A DNA stretch of 64,000 nt from JOPF133 sp052144935 (GTDB lineage: Bacteria > Acidobacteriota > Terriglobia > Bryobacterales > Bryobacteraceae): contig JBKQPR010000325.1 in assembly GCA_052144935.1 (NCBI GenBank), positions 13,687 to 77,686 of the forward strand, given 5' to 3'. Positions 42,798-50,826 of the stretch are shown here, piece by piece. Both the position numbers and the translations under genes were made by a program. Numbering within the stretch: position 1 is the first letter of the stretch; the number at the start of each line of letters is the position of its first letter. Under the pieces are notes generated by a model. The model was not told where the DNA came from. It did not search any database and saw nothing but the letters and a program-made list of their open reading frames with translations.

Positions 42798-43991
42798 CTA
42801 AGCCCCCACCGCCACCGGCTTCCCGCCGGCGTCGGTCTTCTTTCTGCCCGTGGCTTTATCCACAAATGCCCGGAATACGCGGTCCAAATCGCCCGCCTGC
42901 TCGCGATTGGCCACGAACGGCCGCGCTTTATTGATCGAAGCGATCACCGCCGGCGAGGGCGGTATCCCATAAAACACCGGCTGGTTGAGGGTCTGCTGAA
43001 TCTGCTCCAGGGTGGCCATGTTGGCGGTCACCTTCCTGGTGTAGCGGTTCACCAGCACGCGGATCTGGTCCTGGTTGAATCCCATCCGCATCAGGAAAGT
43101 GATATAGCGTTGCGCATTGCGGATGGAAGGAAACTCCTGGTCCACCACCAGGAACACGGCCGCGGAGACCTGCGCCGCCGCCAGGACCACTTCGTTCGAT
43201 ACCGCCCGCCCGCCATCGATCACCACGGCATCGTACTTCTCCACCAGAAAGGTGGCGAACTCGCGGAGCATGTGATCGCTGAAATGGGCCGGCTGTTCCA
43301 GCGCGTCCGGCGGACCTACCAGGTAGAAGCCCAGCGGATCGCGCGTCACGAAGCCCTCGAACAGCGCCTGGTCCATGCGCTCCAGGTTCTCCGCCACCTC
43401 CATCAGGGTGTATTGCGGCGCAGCCCCGAGCTGCATGGCCACGTCGTTGCCCACCCAGTCCAGGTCAATCAACACGGTGGATTGTTTGCGCTGCGCCAGG
43501 ACGGCGGCGAAATTCACCGCCATGGTGGTCGTACCCACTCCGCCCTTGGTGCCGATGAAGGTGTAGAGACGGCCCAACTTGCTCTCGCCCTGCGTGCCGC
43601 GGCGGGGCGCGCGTTCCACCCGCGCCATGGCGTCGCGGAATTCGGTGCGCTTGAGCGGCTGCAGCAGGAATTCGTTGGCCCCCGCGCGCATGCAGGCGAT
43701 CACGGTCTCCCCGTCGGCGTGGAAGTTGCTGACGATCACAAACAGATCGGGCGCCGCCTGTTTCACCTTCTCCACGGACTTGATGGCCCCCTCGGGATCG
43801 CCCGAGATATCCACGATCAGGCCCGCGTTAGGGTTGCGCTCCAGATCCTGCAGCACCCGGATGTAGAGGTTGGCGGCCACCTCCTGATACTCCGAGACGA
43901 TCTTGGCGTTCGGAATATTCACCAGGTTGTCGCGCACCATCTCGCGAAAATGTTCGTCGCTCGAGGCAACCATCAATGTGGTATTAGGCAA
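42798..43991 (-). CDS. cpaE: CpaE/TadZ: receiver-like domain plus ParA/MinD-type ATPase
   Basis: A 397-residue CpaE protein. The N-terminal ~120 residues are an atypical receiver-like domain (ASSDEHFREMVRDNL, AGLIVDISGDPEGAIKSVEKVK) with a remaining Asp in the phosphoacceptor position. The ATPase has a deviant Walker A KGGVGTTTMAVNFA, STVLIDLDWVGNDVA, and YDAVVIDGGRAVSNEVVLAA. CpaE/TadZ localises the pilus to a pole or patch. It sits between tadE and cpaF; an element (R2) separates it from tadE. Confidence 0.92.
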   Translation of the reverse strand: MPNTTLMVASSDEHFREMVRDNLVNIPNAKIVSEYQEVAANLYIRVLQDLERNPNAGLIVDISGDPEGAIKSVEKVKQAAPDLFVIVSNFHADGETVIACMRAGANEFLLQPLKRTEFRDAMARVERAPRRGTQGESKLGRLYTFIGTKGGVGTTTMAVNFAAVLAQRKQSTVLIDLDWVGNDVAMQLGAAPQYTLMEVAENLERMDQALFEGFVTRDPLGFYLVGPPDALEQPAHFSDHMLREFATFLVEKYDAVVIDGGRAVSNEVVLAAAQVSAAVFLVVDQEFPSIRNAQRYITFLMRMGFNQDQIRVLVNRYTRKVTANMATLEQIQQTLNQPVFYGIPPSPAVIASINKARPFVANREQAGDLDRVFRAFVDKATGRKKTDAGGKPVAVGA

Positions 43992-44007
43992 TGGAGCTCC
44001 TCGATGG

Positions 44008-44126
44008 CCCTGTATTCACCGCGGAGACGCGGAGTTCACGGAGAAAGCGCGGAGAAAACCTGGAGAAATTCAAACGTTTTCTCCGCGCTCCTCTGCGTTC
44101 TCCGCGTCTCCGCGGTGAATACAGGG
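44008..44126. repeat. palindromic repeat R2 (tadE-cpaE gap)
   Basis: A 119-bp element with near-perfect ~29-bp terminal inverted repeats: GGCCCTGTATTCACCGCGGA... on the left and its exact complement at the right. The interior repeats the CGGAGAAAGCGCGGAGAAAAC motif and its complement, giving a long hairpin. Best-preserved copy of the family. Confidence 0.92.
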
Positions 44127-44137
44127 CCTCATTTCTC

Positions 44138-44782
44138 TCATGGCACACACGTCCCCGTTATGTCGCAACCCGCGCTTTCCATGGGAATCTCCGCCGTAAA
44201 CGGCGGAATGGTCACCGGCGGCAGCTTGAAATAACTCGAAAAGCGCGTGAACTGATAATTCGCGATGCTCACGCTCACCACGTCTGGAATGCACGTGGCG
44301 CTGCAATCGGAGCCGCAGCCGCTGAACGCCGAAAGTGTTCCGGCGACCGGGTCCTGCGCGTAGTAGAGCACCTGTATGCTCGCAATGCCGCCGGCCTGGA
44401 ACTGGTTCTGGTCGATCATGGCCGGCACGTTGCTCTGCATGTAGCCCAGGACATTGCTGGCGTTGGGCATCCAGCAATGCGTGGCGGCATAGCGCGCCCC
44501 GTCGCGCGTGAAATCCTCCACGCTGTGCCAGATCCATAGCATCTCCGCCACGAAAATGGTCATGAAGGTGAGCGGCAGAATCACCCCCGCAAAGAGCAGC
44601 GAAAACTCCACGGCGGTCTGGCCGGACCAGCGGCGTCCCGATTCACCGCGGGCTCTGTATTCACCGCGGAGACGCGGAGAGCGCAGAGGAAGCGCGGAGA
44701 AAACATTTGAATTTCTCGGGTTCTTCCCCGCGCTTTCTCTGCGAACTCGGCGTCTCCGCGGTGAATACAGAGCCCCAACCAT
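44138..44782 (-). CDS. TadE-like pseudopilin with a repeat-derived N-terminal extension
   Basis: A 214-residue TadE-family protein. The motif SGQTAVEFSLLFAGVILPLTF is a prepilin-like N-terminus, with cleavage expected between G54 and Q55 and Glu at +5. The mature part is a short pilin-like domain with several Cys (CGSDCSATC, ESAGCDITGTC). The 53 residues before G54 are almost wholly encoded by repeat R3. The start ATG 44780-44782 overlaps the TGA of the upstream tadE (TGATG), which supports it, and no in-frame start lies between the repeat and the motif except an internal GTG. The extended leader would be removed by a prepilin peptidase, which is not encoded in this window. Confidence 0.82.
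   Translation of the reverse strand: MVGALYSPRRRRVRRESAGKNPRNSNVFSALPLRSPRLRGEYRARGESGRRWSGQTAVEFSLLFAGVILPLTFMTIFVAEMLWIWHSVEDFTRDGARYAATHCWMPNASNVLGYMQSNVPAMIDQNQFQAGGIASIQVLYYAQDPVAGTLSAFSGCGSDCSATCIPDVVSVSIANYQFTRFSSYFKLPPVTIPPFTAEIPMESAGCDITGTCVP
44651..44774. repeat. palindromic repeat R3 within the tadE leader codons
   Basis: About 124 bp from GGCTCTGTATTCACCGCGG to its complement, with a further half-copy (GATTCACCGCGG) at 44640-44650. It lies inside the reading frame of the downstream tadE, which it lengthens by about 42 codons without a stop. Confidence 0.9.
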
Positions 44783-45276
44783 CAATTTGTGCCTCCAAAC
44801 GGCACCAGCGCGCTGGGCGAAAACAGGATCGGACTTAGCGTGGTGAACGGCAGCCGCGGAGTCATCAGGTAGCCGTTGGGGATCGTCACGGCCACATAGT
44901 CCGGCCGCTCGGCCAGGCTCGGGCTGATGCCGCACCCGCTAGTGTCGCAGACGCCCACGGCGCCGTTCACAATGCACTCGGTGGACACTTGCAACATATC
45001 CGGCGTCAGGTTGGTAATCAACGGCGCGCCCGAGGCGTCGGTGGTGCCGGTCGCCGCGAAATTGATGGCCGCCACAATGTTGGGGTCGGCGGGATCGCAG
45101 AAGTTGGTCCCCTTCTGCACCGCAAGGTAGCGCGCGGCCGTGTACACCGTGTCGCGCAACGCATAATAGGTGTAGGTGATCTTGCCGAGCTGAATCATCC
45201 CCACGATCAGCAGCATCATCACCGGCAGGAACATGGCCGTCTCCAGCACCGTGCTGCCGCCGCATTTCCGCCTCAT
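44782..45276 (-). CDS. TadE-like pseudopilin
   Basis: A 164-residue protein. The short leader MRRKCGG is followed by STVLETAMFLPVMMLLIVGMIQLG, a prepilin-like site after G7 with Glu at +5. The downstream domain contains YYALRDTVYTAARYLAV and four Cys in the second half (STECIVNGAVGVCDTSGC). The start ATG 45274-45276 overlaps the tadG stop (ATGA). Upstream sequence in the same frame overlaps tadG and is not used. It is followed by TGATG coupling to the second tadE. Confidence 0.85.
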   Translation of the reverse strand: MRRKCGGSTVLETAMFLPVMMLLIVGMIQLGKITYTYYALRDTVYTAARYLAVQKGTNFCDPADPNIVAAINFAATGTTDASGAPLITNLTPDMLQVSTECIVNGAVGVCDTSGCGISPSLAERPDYVAVTIPNGYLMTPRLPFTTLSPILFSPSALVPFGGTN

Positions 45277-46559
45277 TGGTGCAGCACCACCTTTCCCGGC
45301 CCCGAAGCCACCGGCGCCGGGCAGCCCAGCCCAAAACGGTCGTCCACCCAGCCCTGATTCACCGGCGCGGGGCTTCCGATGTACATCGCCACAAACCGCC
45401 CGTTGGGGTCGGCGGCGGTGAAGAAGGTGCCGTCCGGATTCGGCTCCAGAAAAAACTGCACGAATCCCAGCACCGTCATGGTCGCGGTGGTGCTGGTCGC
45501 CAGGGCATTCACCACCGGAACCGTGATGATGCGCCGCCCATCGCCCACATAGGACGTGTAGAGGCTGCTTTCGCCCGTGGAGATATCGGTGTCCGGCAGG
45601 AAGGGCGCCGAAACGGCGGAGAAATTCGTGACGTCGGTGGTACAGACGGATGCCGGGTTTGTGTTGTCGAAGCGCGAGTATAGGCCGCACAGCGCATCGA
45701 CCACCGTGGCGGGCGGCAACAGCGCGGTACACGCTCCCGGAACCGCCGACGTCCACACCGTCTCCATCGCGTCGTTGATGCCGACGCAGCCGACCGGCAC
45801 AGCCGAGCCGGTGGGGTTGGGGTCCGTCGATTGGACCAATCCGCCGGCGCCATCGACGTAGGATTGCTGCGTCTCATCCAGCGTGGCATTGGCGGCGTCG
45901 TAGCGGTTCAGAATCACATACGGTAGCAGCGTCCCCGCCAGAGTAGCTGGCGGCGTTCCGCTGCAGGAGGTATAGAAGGTGTACAGATTCCCCGCGGTGG
46001 GGTCGCCCAATCCGTAGTTCACGGTGTCGCTGGGGTCCACCGCGGCTATTGCGAAATGCTCAATCTGGCAGGCCGTGCACAGCGGCGCGCTGAGGCCCGC
46101 CGTAGCGATCGCACCCACGCTGGTCTTGCGTGTTTGCCCGGCCGGCAGCAGGCTCCAGAACAGCAGCGGAGCGTCCGCCAGCAGGGTGATCTGCGCATAC
46201 CGCGCGGTCTCCCCGGAAGCCTGCGTGCCAGACGCTGCCAGCGCATCGGCCAAGGTGTCGAAGTAAGCCGGCGCATTCACCGTACTGTTGAGGATTCCGC
46301 TGGTCTGCCCGATGATGATCGATCCGAAATTGTATTTATTCGCGAGGCCGTTGGTATTGTCCAGCGACTGGCTGGCGGCGTTGGTGGCATTACCCAGCGA
46401 AGCGTCCGTGCCGATCAGTTGCCCGGCCGCGGCCAGGGCCATGGCGTTGGCCGCCTGGTTCAGCTCGCCCTTGATGAGATACAGCCGCCCCAGGTCCAGT
46501 GCGAATCCCATCAGCCCGAACAATACCGGCACCAGGATGACCAAAAGTGGAAGCGCCAT
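45273..46559 (-). CDS. TadG-like protein (Flp pilus assembly, von Willebrand/TadE_N-like)
   Basis: A 428-residue protein with an N-terminal membrane anchor MALPLLVILVPVLFGLMGFALDLGRLYLIKGELNQAA, typical of TadG-like Flp pilus proteins (Pfam TadE/TadG_N), and a large periplasmic domain (LDETQQSYVDGAGGL, TSYVGDGRRIITVPVVNAL, TVLGFVQFFLEPNPDG). The ATG at 46557-46559 is used. The frame is also open through repeat R4 to a GTG at 46724 inside the upstream secretin gene, so the native start may have lain upstream and been displaced by R4. Confidence 0.78.
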   Translation of the reverse strand: MALPLLVILVPVLFGLMGFALDLGRLYLIKGELNQAANAMALAAAGQLIGTDASLGNATNAASQSLDNTNGLANKYNFGSIIIGQTSGILNSTVNAPAYFDTLADALAASGTQASGETARYAQITLLADAPLLFWSLLPAGQTRKTSVGAIATAGLSAPLCTACQIEHFAIAAVDPSDTVNYGLGDPTAGNLYTFYTSCSGTPPATLAGTLLPYVILNRYDAANATLDETQQSYVDGAGGLVQSTDPNPTGSAVPVGCVGINDAMETVWTSAVPGACTALLPPATVVDALCGLYSRFDNTNPASVCTTDVTNFSAVSAPFLPDTDISTGESSLYTSYVGDGRRIITVPVVNALATSTTATMTVLGFVQFFLEPNPDGTFFTAADPNGRFVAMYIGSPAPVNQGWVDDRFGLGCPAPVASGPGKVVLHQ

Positions 46560-46570
46560 CCCGCCGGCAG

Positions 46571-46690
46571 CTCTGTATTCACCGCGGAGACACAGAGAAC
46601 GCAGAGGAAGCGCAGAGAAGACGCCCGACTTGCTCTGTGTTCTCTCCGCGCTTCCTCTGCGCCCTCCGCGTCTCCGCGGTGAATACGGGG
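46571..46690. repeat. palindromic repeat R4 (cpaC-tadG junction)
   Basis: About 120 bp from CTCTGTATTCACCGCGGAGA to CGCGGTGAATACGGGG, with internal GAACGCAGAGGAAGCGCAGAG and complementary segments. It lies between the secretin stop and the tadG ATG and is open in the tadG frame. Confidence 0.9.
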
Positions 46691-46698
46691 CCAGCGCA

Positions 46699-48147
46699 CT
46701 ACTGCTTTGGTATAATCTGCCCACTGGGTCCTACAAACTCCGGTTTATCGCTCGCCGTGCCCGAAGGCGGTGGCGGAGGCGGTGTGGTGTTCTTCTTGCC
46801 CTTCTTCTTGGCATTCTCCTGCGGCACGGTGGGGAGGAAGGCCGAGGGCATATCCGGCAGCTTGGCCCTCTCCTCGGGGCTCAGCGGCTTTACGAAACGC
46901 GGCGTGATCACCACCAGCAGCTCGTCGGTCGATTTCTGCGTGCTGCGGCTTTGGAACAGTCTCCCCAGAATTGGCAGGCTGCCCAGGCCGGGCACCTTTT
47001 CGATTTGCTCGATCACCTGGTTGTTGATCATCCCGGCGATGGCCAGGCTCTCGCCGTCGCGTAACACCACCTCGGTTTCGGCGCGCCGCTGGGCCAGTGC
47101 CGGAATGGTGAAGCCCTGCAGCGTCACCGCGTTGGTGTAATCCAGCGAGCTGACTTCCGGCGCCACCTTCAAGTCGATTTCCCCCTGCGCGGTGATTGTC
47201 GGCGTAAAATCCAGTTTCACGCCGAAGGGCTTGAACTGCACCGTGATCACCGGCGCGGTCGACCCGCCCGTGGGGGTGGTGGTGATGGTCGGGAAGGGAA
47301 ACGATCCGCCGGCCAGGAAGCTGGCGTCCTTGCCCTCCAGGCACAGCAGGTTCGGCTCCGCCAAAATCTGCAGCAGGTTGCGCTGCTGGAGCGCCTGGAT
47401 GGTGGCGCCGATGTTCAAATCGGGGCGGAATATGAAGAGGTTCAGCAGGTCCGAAAAGTTCACCGAATTCGAGTTCGTCCCTCCCGCGCCGCTTTGCACC
47501 TGGCTGAATTTCGGCGGGGTGAACTGTTGCGTGCTGGTTTCGCCGGTGAACTTCGGATTCAAGCTGAACAGATTGAATCCGATCTGCGTGAGCGCCACCC
47601 GGTCCACGTCGGCGAACTTCACTTGCAGCAGGATCTGGCGCGGCTCCGGCGGCGGTGGCGCCTTCAACAGATTGATCACCGTCTTGGCGCGCGTCTGCGC
47701 CATTCCCTGCAACCGCTTGACATCCTCGCCGGACTTCACCATGCCCGCCAGCACGATGGTCTCGCCCGAGCCGGTCACCGTCACCTTACTGTCCCCCACG
47801 CTCTCCAGCATCTGCTTGCGGAAGGCATCCCACTCGCTATCGTCCTTGCTGACGGCGATTTCGTACTGCGCCGGATCGCCGCCCTCCTCCCAAATCAAGA
47901 GCGTGGTGTGGCCCGGACCCTTGGCGTTGACCATCACCTCGCGCGGCGAGATCACCACCGCATCGGCGATCTTGGGTTCGGCAATCACCACCTTCTGAAT
48001 GTCTTTTTGGAACTGCAGCAGATGGCCGGTTCCCTCCACCAGCGCGATATTGTTGACTTGGGCGTGGGTCTGCGCCTCACCGGGCGGGACCGTCCAGCAC
48101 CATGCCGCCAGCAGGGCCACTCCGCCAACTGTATGCGCCATCTTCAT
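46699..48147 (-). CDS. cpaC: Tad pilus secretin CpaC/RcpA
   Basis: A 482-residue secretin. Signal peptide (VGGVALLAAWCWTVPPGEAQ); N-terminal domain with LLQFQKDIQKVVIAEPKIADAVVISPREVMVNAKGPG; a BON-like middle (VTVTGSGETIVLAGMVKSGEDVKRLQ); and the secretin core with VVLRDGESLAIAGMINNQVI and KVPGLGSLPILGRLFQSRS. It forms the outer-membrane pore for the Flp pilus. The tail is Lys/Pro-rich. Overlaps cpaB by ATGA. Confidence 0.93.
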   Translation of the reverse strand: MKMAHTVGGVALLAAWCWTVPPGEAQTHAQVNNIALVEGTGHLLQFQKDIQKVVIAEPKIADAVVISPREVMVNAKGPGHTTLLIWEEGGDPAQYEIAVSKDDSEWDAFRKQMLESVGDSKVTVTGSGETIVLAGMVKSGEDVKRLQGMAQTRAKTVINLLKAPPPPEPRQILLQVKFADVDRVALTQIGFNLFSLNPKFTGETSTQQFTPPKFSQVQSGAGGTNSNSVNFSDLLNLFIFRPDLNIGATIQALQQRNLLQILAEPNLLCLEGKDASFLAGGSFPFPTITTTPTGGSTAPVITVQFKPFGVKLDFTPTITAQGEIDLKVAPEVSSLDYTNAVTLQGFTIPALAQRRAETEVVLRDGESLAIAGMINNQVIEQIEKVPGLGSLPILGRLFQSRSTQKSTDELLVVITPRFVKPLSPEERAKLPDMPSAFLPTVPQENAKKKGKKNTTPPPPPPSGTASDKPEFVGPSGQIIPKQ

Positions 48148-49007
48148 CGAAACAATTCCTGCACGTGTTTATCGCCGCGGTAGACGTCCACCACCACGCG
48201 CGGCGGCTTCTCCGGCTCCTTCTTCTTGGGCGGCTCCTTTTTCAAATCGTCAAACGCCCCCGGGTTGATGCGGCTCGCTCGCTTGGCCAGCGCCAGCCGC
48301 TCGCTGAGACCCGGATCGAGCGCTTCGGTGGTTACCGGGCCGCTGTTCTGGGTCTCGGAGTTGTCCAGCGGATTGCGCAACGACAAGCTGATTCGGCCCT
48401 GGCTCTTGGCGAGTTCCAATTTTTGCGCATCTTCGGGAGTCAGCACCAGCGTCACCACCTGCGATTTCGGCGCGCGCGGGTCGGCTACCTGTCCCGCCGC
48501 CAGCAGCTTTCCGGTGGAGATCACCTTCACGTCCTGCAGAATTGTGGAAGTGGCGGCTTCCGCCAGGCTGCCGGTGCGCGTGAACAGCACGTCGACCTTG
48601 GAGTTCGGCTGGATCAGCCCAGCCACGCCGCTGGCGTCCGTGATGGGCACCGACACCGCCCGGTAGCCCGGTTCGATGATCGAGGAGAAGCCTTCGAGCG
48701 AGGTGGGCGCGGAGAGCTTCGAGATCAGCACCGGCTCGTTCGCGTAGAGCGACACCAAGGCCACCTTGTTAGTGGCGTCCTTGGTCTGGAGGATCACGCC
48801 CTTGGGGATATCGTGTTGCGGATAGTTCACCAGCCGGACATCGCTCGCGCGAAGCAGCGTGCCAAGCGGCAAATCGTGCGTGGCGACCACCACCCTCACA
48901 TGACGCTCCTGCTGCGGCGCCACGGTTCTGGCATAGAGAAACCAGGTGAGCAGCATGGCGGACACCCATGCGCCGCCGAAAATCAGGATTTTTTTCTGTC
49001 GATCCAT
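48144..49007 (-). CDS. cpaB: Flp pilus assembly protein CpaB (SAF domain)
   Basis: A 287-residue protein with one N-terminal transmembrane segment (ILIFGGAWVSAMLLTWFLY) and a SAF domain (VVVATHDLPLGTLLRASDVRLVNYP, EPVLISKLSAP), then the RcpC/CpaB region with GYRAVSVPITDASGVAGLIQPNSKVDVLF and VVTLVLTPEDAQKLELAKSQGRISLSLRNPLD. It is a periplasmic partner of the CpaC secretin. The start is 31 bp from repeat R5, upstream of which the membrane-protein gene should have ended. Confidence 0.92.
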   Translation of the reverse strand: MDRQKKILIFGGAWVSAMLLTWFLYARTVAPQQERHVRVVVATHDLPLGTLLRASDVRLVNYPQHDIPKGVILQTKDATNKVALVSLYANEPVLISKLSAPTSLEGFSSIIEPGYRAVSVPITDASGVAGLIQPNSKVDVLFTRTGSLAEAATSTILQDVKVISTGKLLAAGQVADPRAPKSQVVTLVLTPEDAQKLELAKSQGRISLSLRNPLDNSETQNSGPVTTEALDPGLSERLALAKRASRINPGAFDDLKKEPPKKKEPEKPPRVVVDVYRGDKHVQELFR

Positions 49008-50625
49008 TCAGCACCCCCACTTGACTGCCCGGCACGGATTCACCGCGGAGACGCGGAGGTCGCGGAGAAAGCGCAGAGAAAACAAAGAGAAATTCGAATG
49101 TCTTCTCCGCGCTTCCTCTGCGTTCTCCGCGCCTCCGCGGTGAATACACTGCCGCCCGCATCTGCCGATGTTCTGTTGTAACACAAGCCGCAGGCGCAAG
49201 TTCAGGCGCGGCCAGGAGCGTCACCACGCCATCCCTGTAAATCTCCCGCCAGCCGATCTGCTCCAGCGCCGGCGCCAGAGGATAGTCGTTCGGCAACAGC
49301 GCATGGCTAAAATGCCACCCCTCCCAAATCTCGCGCCAGCCCGGCCGCACCTGTACCATGCGGCTATACTGCTTCAAAAACTCGGCCCCGTAAAAGTCGC
49401 TGCGCCCATCGAAGAACACCTTGCGCCGTCCCGCCGAGCGGTAAATCAGATACCCGCCGAACTTATCCGGAGCGAACAGCCGCCCGCCTTCCGGCAAATG
49501 CGCATACGCCGCCACCGGAAACTGGTCCGGCGGAAAACCCGCCGGCGTAGCGCGCAGCAGGCCGGCCGCCATCAGCACCAGCAAGGGCGGCAGCGCCAGC
49601 CCACTCAGCCGCGCGTCCATAGCCCGGAGCCGGCCGCAATAGGCCTGGAACCGCTGGAAGGGCAGCTTCTTGGTGATGGCGCAATTTGCCACCGGCAACA
49701 GCAGCAGCGCAGAAAGCGGCAGCGCGCGCGCCGATCGCAGCGCCAGTGCCGAGATCGCCATCGCCAATAAGAAATGCTCCCAGCGCCCGGCGGTCAGTGC
49801 CAGCGTGCCGCCGGCGATTCCGAGGATCACGGTCGCGATGATCTGCCCGGAACCGGGCGTATGGAAGTCGAAGCTCTGAAATTCGCCGATGCGCGCCAGC
49901 AGGTCCGCGTCCGTCAGATAGCGGTAGACATGCTGGTATAGCCCCCAGCCGTAAGGATTGGCTAGTGGCGCCACGGCCGCAACCGCCACCACCCACCAGG
50001 AGACCCTTCCCCGCAGAGCGTAGAGCAGCGCCAGCAACGGCGCGAAGAAGAAGCTGGCGTGAATGTTGGCCCACAGCGCCGTGAAGCCGGCCACGCCGAG
50101 AGCACCCAGCCAGCCTGTGGGGCAGGCGCTTTCGCCTGCCAACCGCTTTCTCTCCAAAAACAGCATCGCCCCCAGCAGCAACACCCAACTCTCCACGTGC
50201 GGGCGGGCCAGCCAATGAATATTGCAGGTGGAAAGCAGTAGTGGCGCCATGGCGCAGGCCAGCAGGAAATTGCCGTCGAGCGCCCAGTGCAACTGGAACC
50301 ACAGCCACACACCCGCGGCGATCGCCACGCCGTAGAACAGCGCCACGCCGCGTAGCCCGAGGGCTCGATCGATCATCCCGGTCACCACGTCCGAGAGCCA
50401 CTCCCATGCGAACCAGGGCTGGCCCGCGCGGCTAAAAGAATAGGGGTCCGTGCGCGGGAACTCGCCCGACACCAGAATCGCTTCGCCGATGCGGATGTGC
50501 CACCCGGCATCCGAATCGCGAAACAACTTCGTGTATCCCTGGAACAGGAACAGCACGTAAAATAACGTGACCGCGGCGGCTACCAGCGCCAGATCGGGCA
50601 CGAACCAACTGGAAACCGGCCGCAC
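48769..50625 (-). CDS. polytopic membrane protein whose 3' end runs through repeat R5
   Basis: An ORF of 618 codons. Residues 1 to about 480 form a polytopic membrane protein: LALVAAAVTLFYVLFLFQGYTKLF, then FRDSDAGWHIRIGEAIL, about 9-10 hydrophobic helices and a soluble C-terminal part (GGRLFAPDKFGGYLIYRSAGRRKVFFDGRSDFYG). The architecture resembles unassigned acidobacterial 'glycosyltransferase-like' membrane proteins, but I do not recognise the family. Near 49146 the frame enters repeat R5 and continues ~120 codons to 48769, overlapping cpaB by 239 bp in another frame. The native protein probably ended around 49150-49200 and lost its stop to the repeat. Role in pilus biogenesis is suggested only by position. 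Confidence 0.7.
   Translation of the reverse strand: MRPVSSWFVPDLALVAAAVTLFYVLFLFQGYTKLFRDSDAGWHIRIGEAILVSGEFPRTDPYSFSRAGQPWFAWEWLSDVVTGMIDRALGLRGVALFYGVAIAAGVWLWFQLHWALDGNFLLACAMAPLLLSTCNIHWLARPHVESWVLLLGAMLFLERKRLAGESACPTGWLGALGVAGFTALWANIHASFFFAPLLALLYALRGRVSWWVVAVAAVAPLANPYGWGLYQHVYRYLTDADLLARIGEFQSFDFHTPGSGQIIATVILGIAGGTLALTAGRWEHFLLAMAISALALRSARALPLSALLLLPVANCAITKKLPFQRFQAYCGRLRAMDARLSGLALPPLLVLMAAGLLRATPAGFPPDQFPVAAYAHLPEGGRLFAPDKFGGYLIYRSAGRRKVFFDGRSDFYGAEFLKQYSRMVQVRPGWREIWEGWHFSHALLPNDYPLAPALEQIGWREIYRDGVVTLLAAPELAPAACVTTEHRQMRAAVYSPRRRGERRGSAEKTFEFLFVFSALSPRPPRLRGESVPGSQVGVLNGSTEKNPDFRRRMGVRHAAHLVSLCQNRGAAAGASCEGGGRHARFAAWHAASRERCPAGELSATRYPQGRDPPDQGRH
49038..49146. repeat. palindromic repeat R5 (3' end of membrane-protein gene)
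   Basis: About 109 bp from ATTCACCGCGGAGACGCGGA to CTCCGCGGTGAATAC, same family as R1-R4 and open in the frame of the membrane-protein gene. Confidence 0.9.
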
Positions 50626-50640
50626 ATTGACGTCCCGGCT

Positions 50641-50826
50641 TTAAGTTGCGGGAGTGCCGATACTGGCCAGGTCTCCCGTGATACTCTGATACAGGCTGAC
50701 AATGCCGGCCGAGAGCTGGTTCACGGTGGTGATCAGAGCCAGCCCGACGGCCGCCACGATCAACGCGTATTCCACCAGGTCCTGCCCCTGCTCGTCTCGA
50801 ACGAATCGAACTACTGACGCTTTCAT
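50641..50826 (-). CDS. flp: Flp/Fap-type class IVb pilin
   Basis: A 61-residue pilin precursor, the normal size for Flp. Leader MKASVVRFVRDEQG (cleavage after G14), then QDLVEYALIVAAVGLALITT with Glu at +5 and the Tyr next to it, both conserved in Flp pilins. The rest is a short helix-rich tail (GIVSLYQSITGDL). ATG 50824-50826 overlaps the upstream TPR gene by ATGA. It is the major pilus subunit of the locus. Confidence 0.95.
   Translation of the reverse strand: MKASVVRFVRDEQGQDLVEYALIVAAVGLALITTVNQLSAGIVSLYQSITGDLASIGTPAT

Noticed and set aside
48769..49037. Genuine C-terminal domain of the membrane protein beyond R5
   Set aside because: The sequence is an out-of-frame reading of cpaB and has no domain character.
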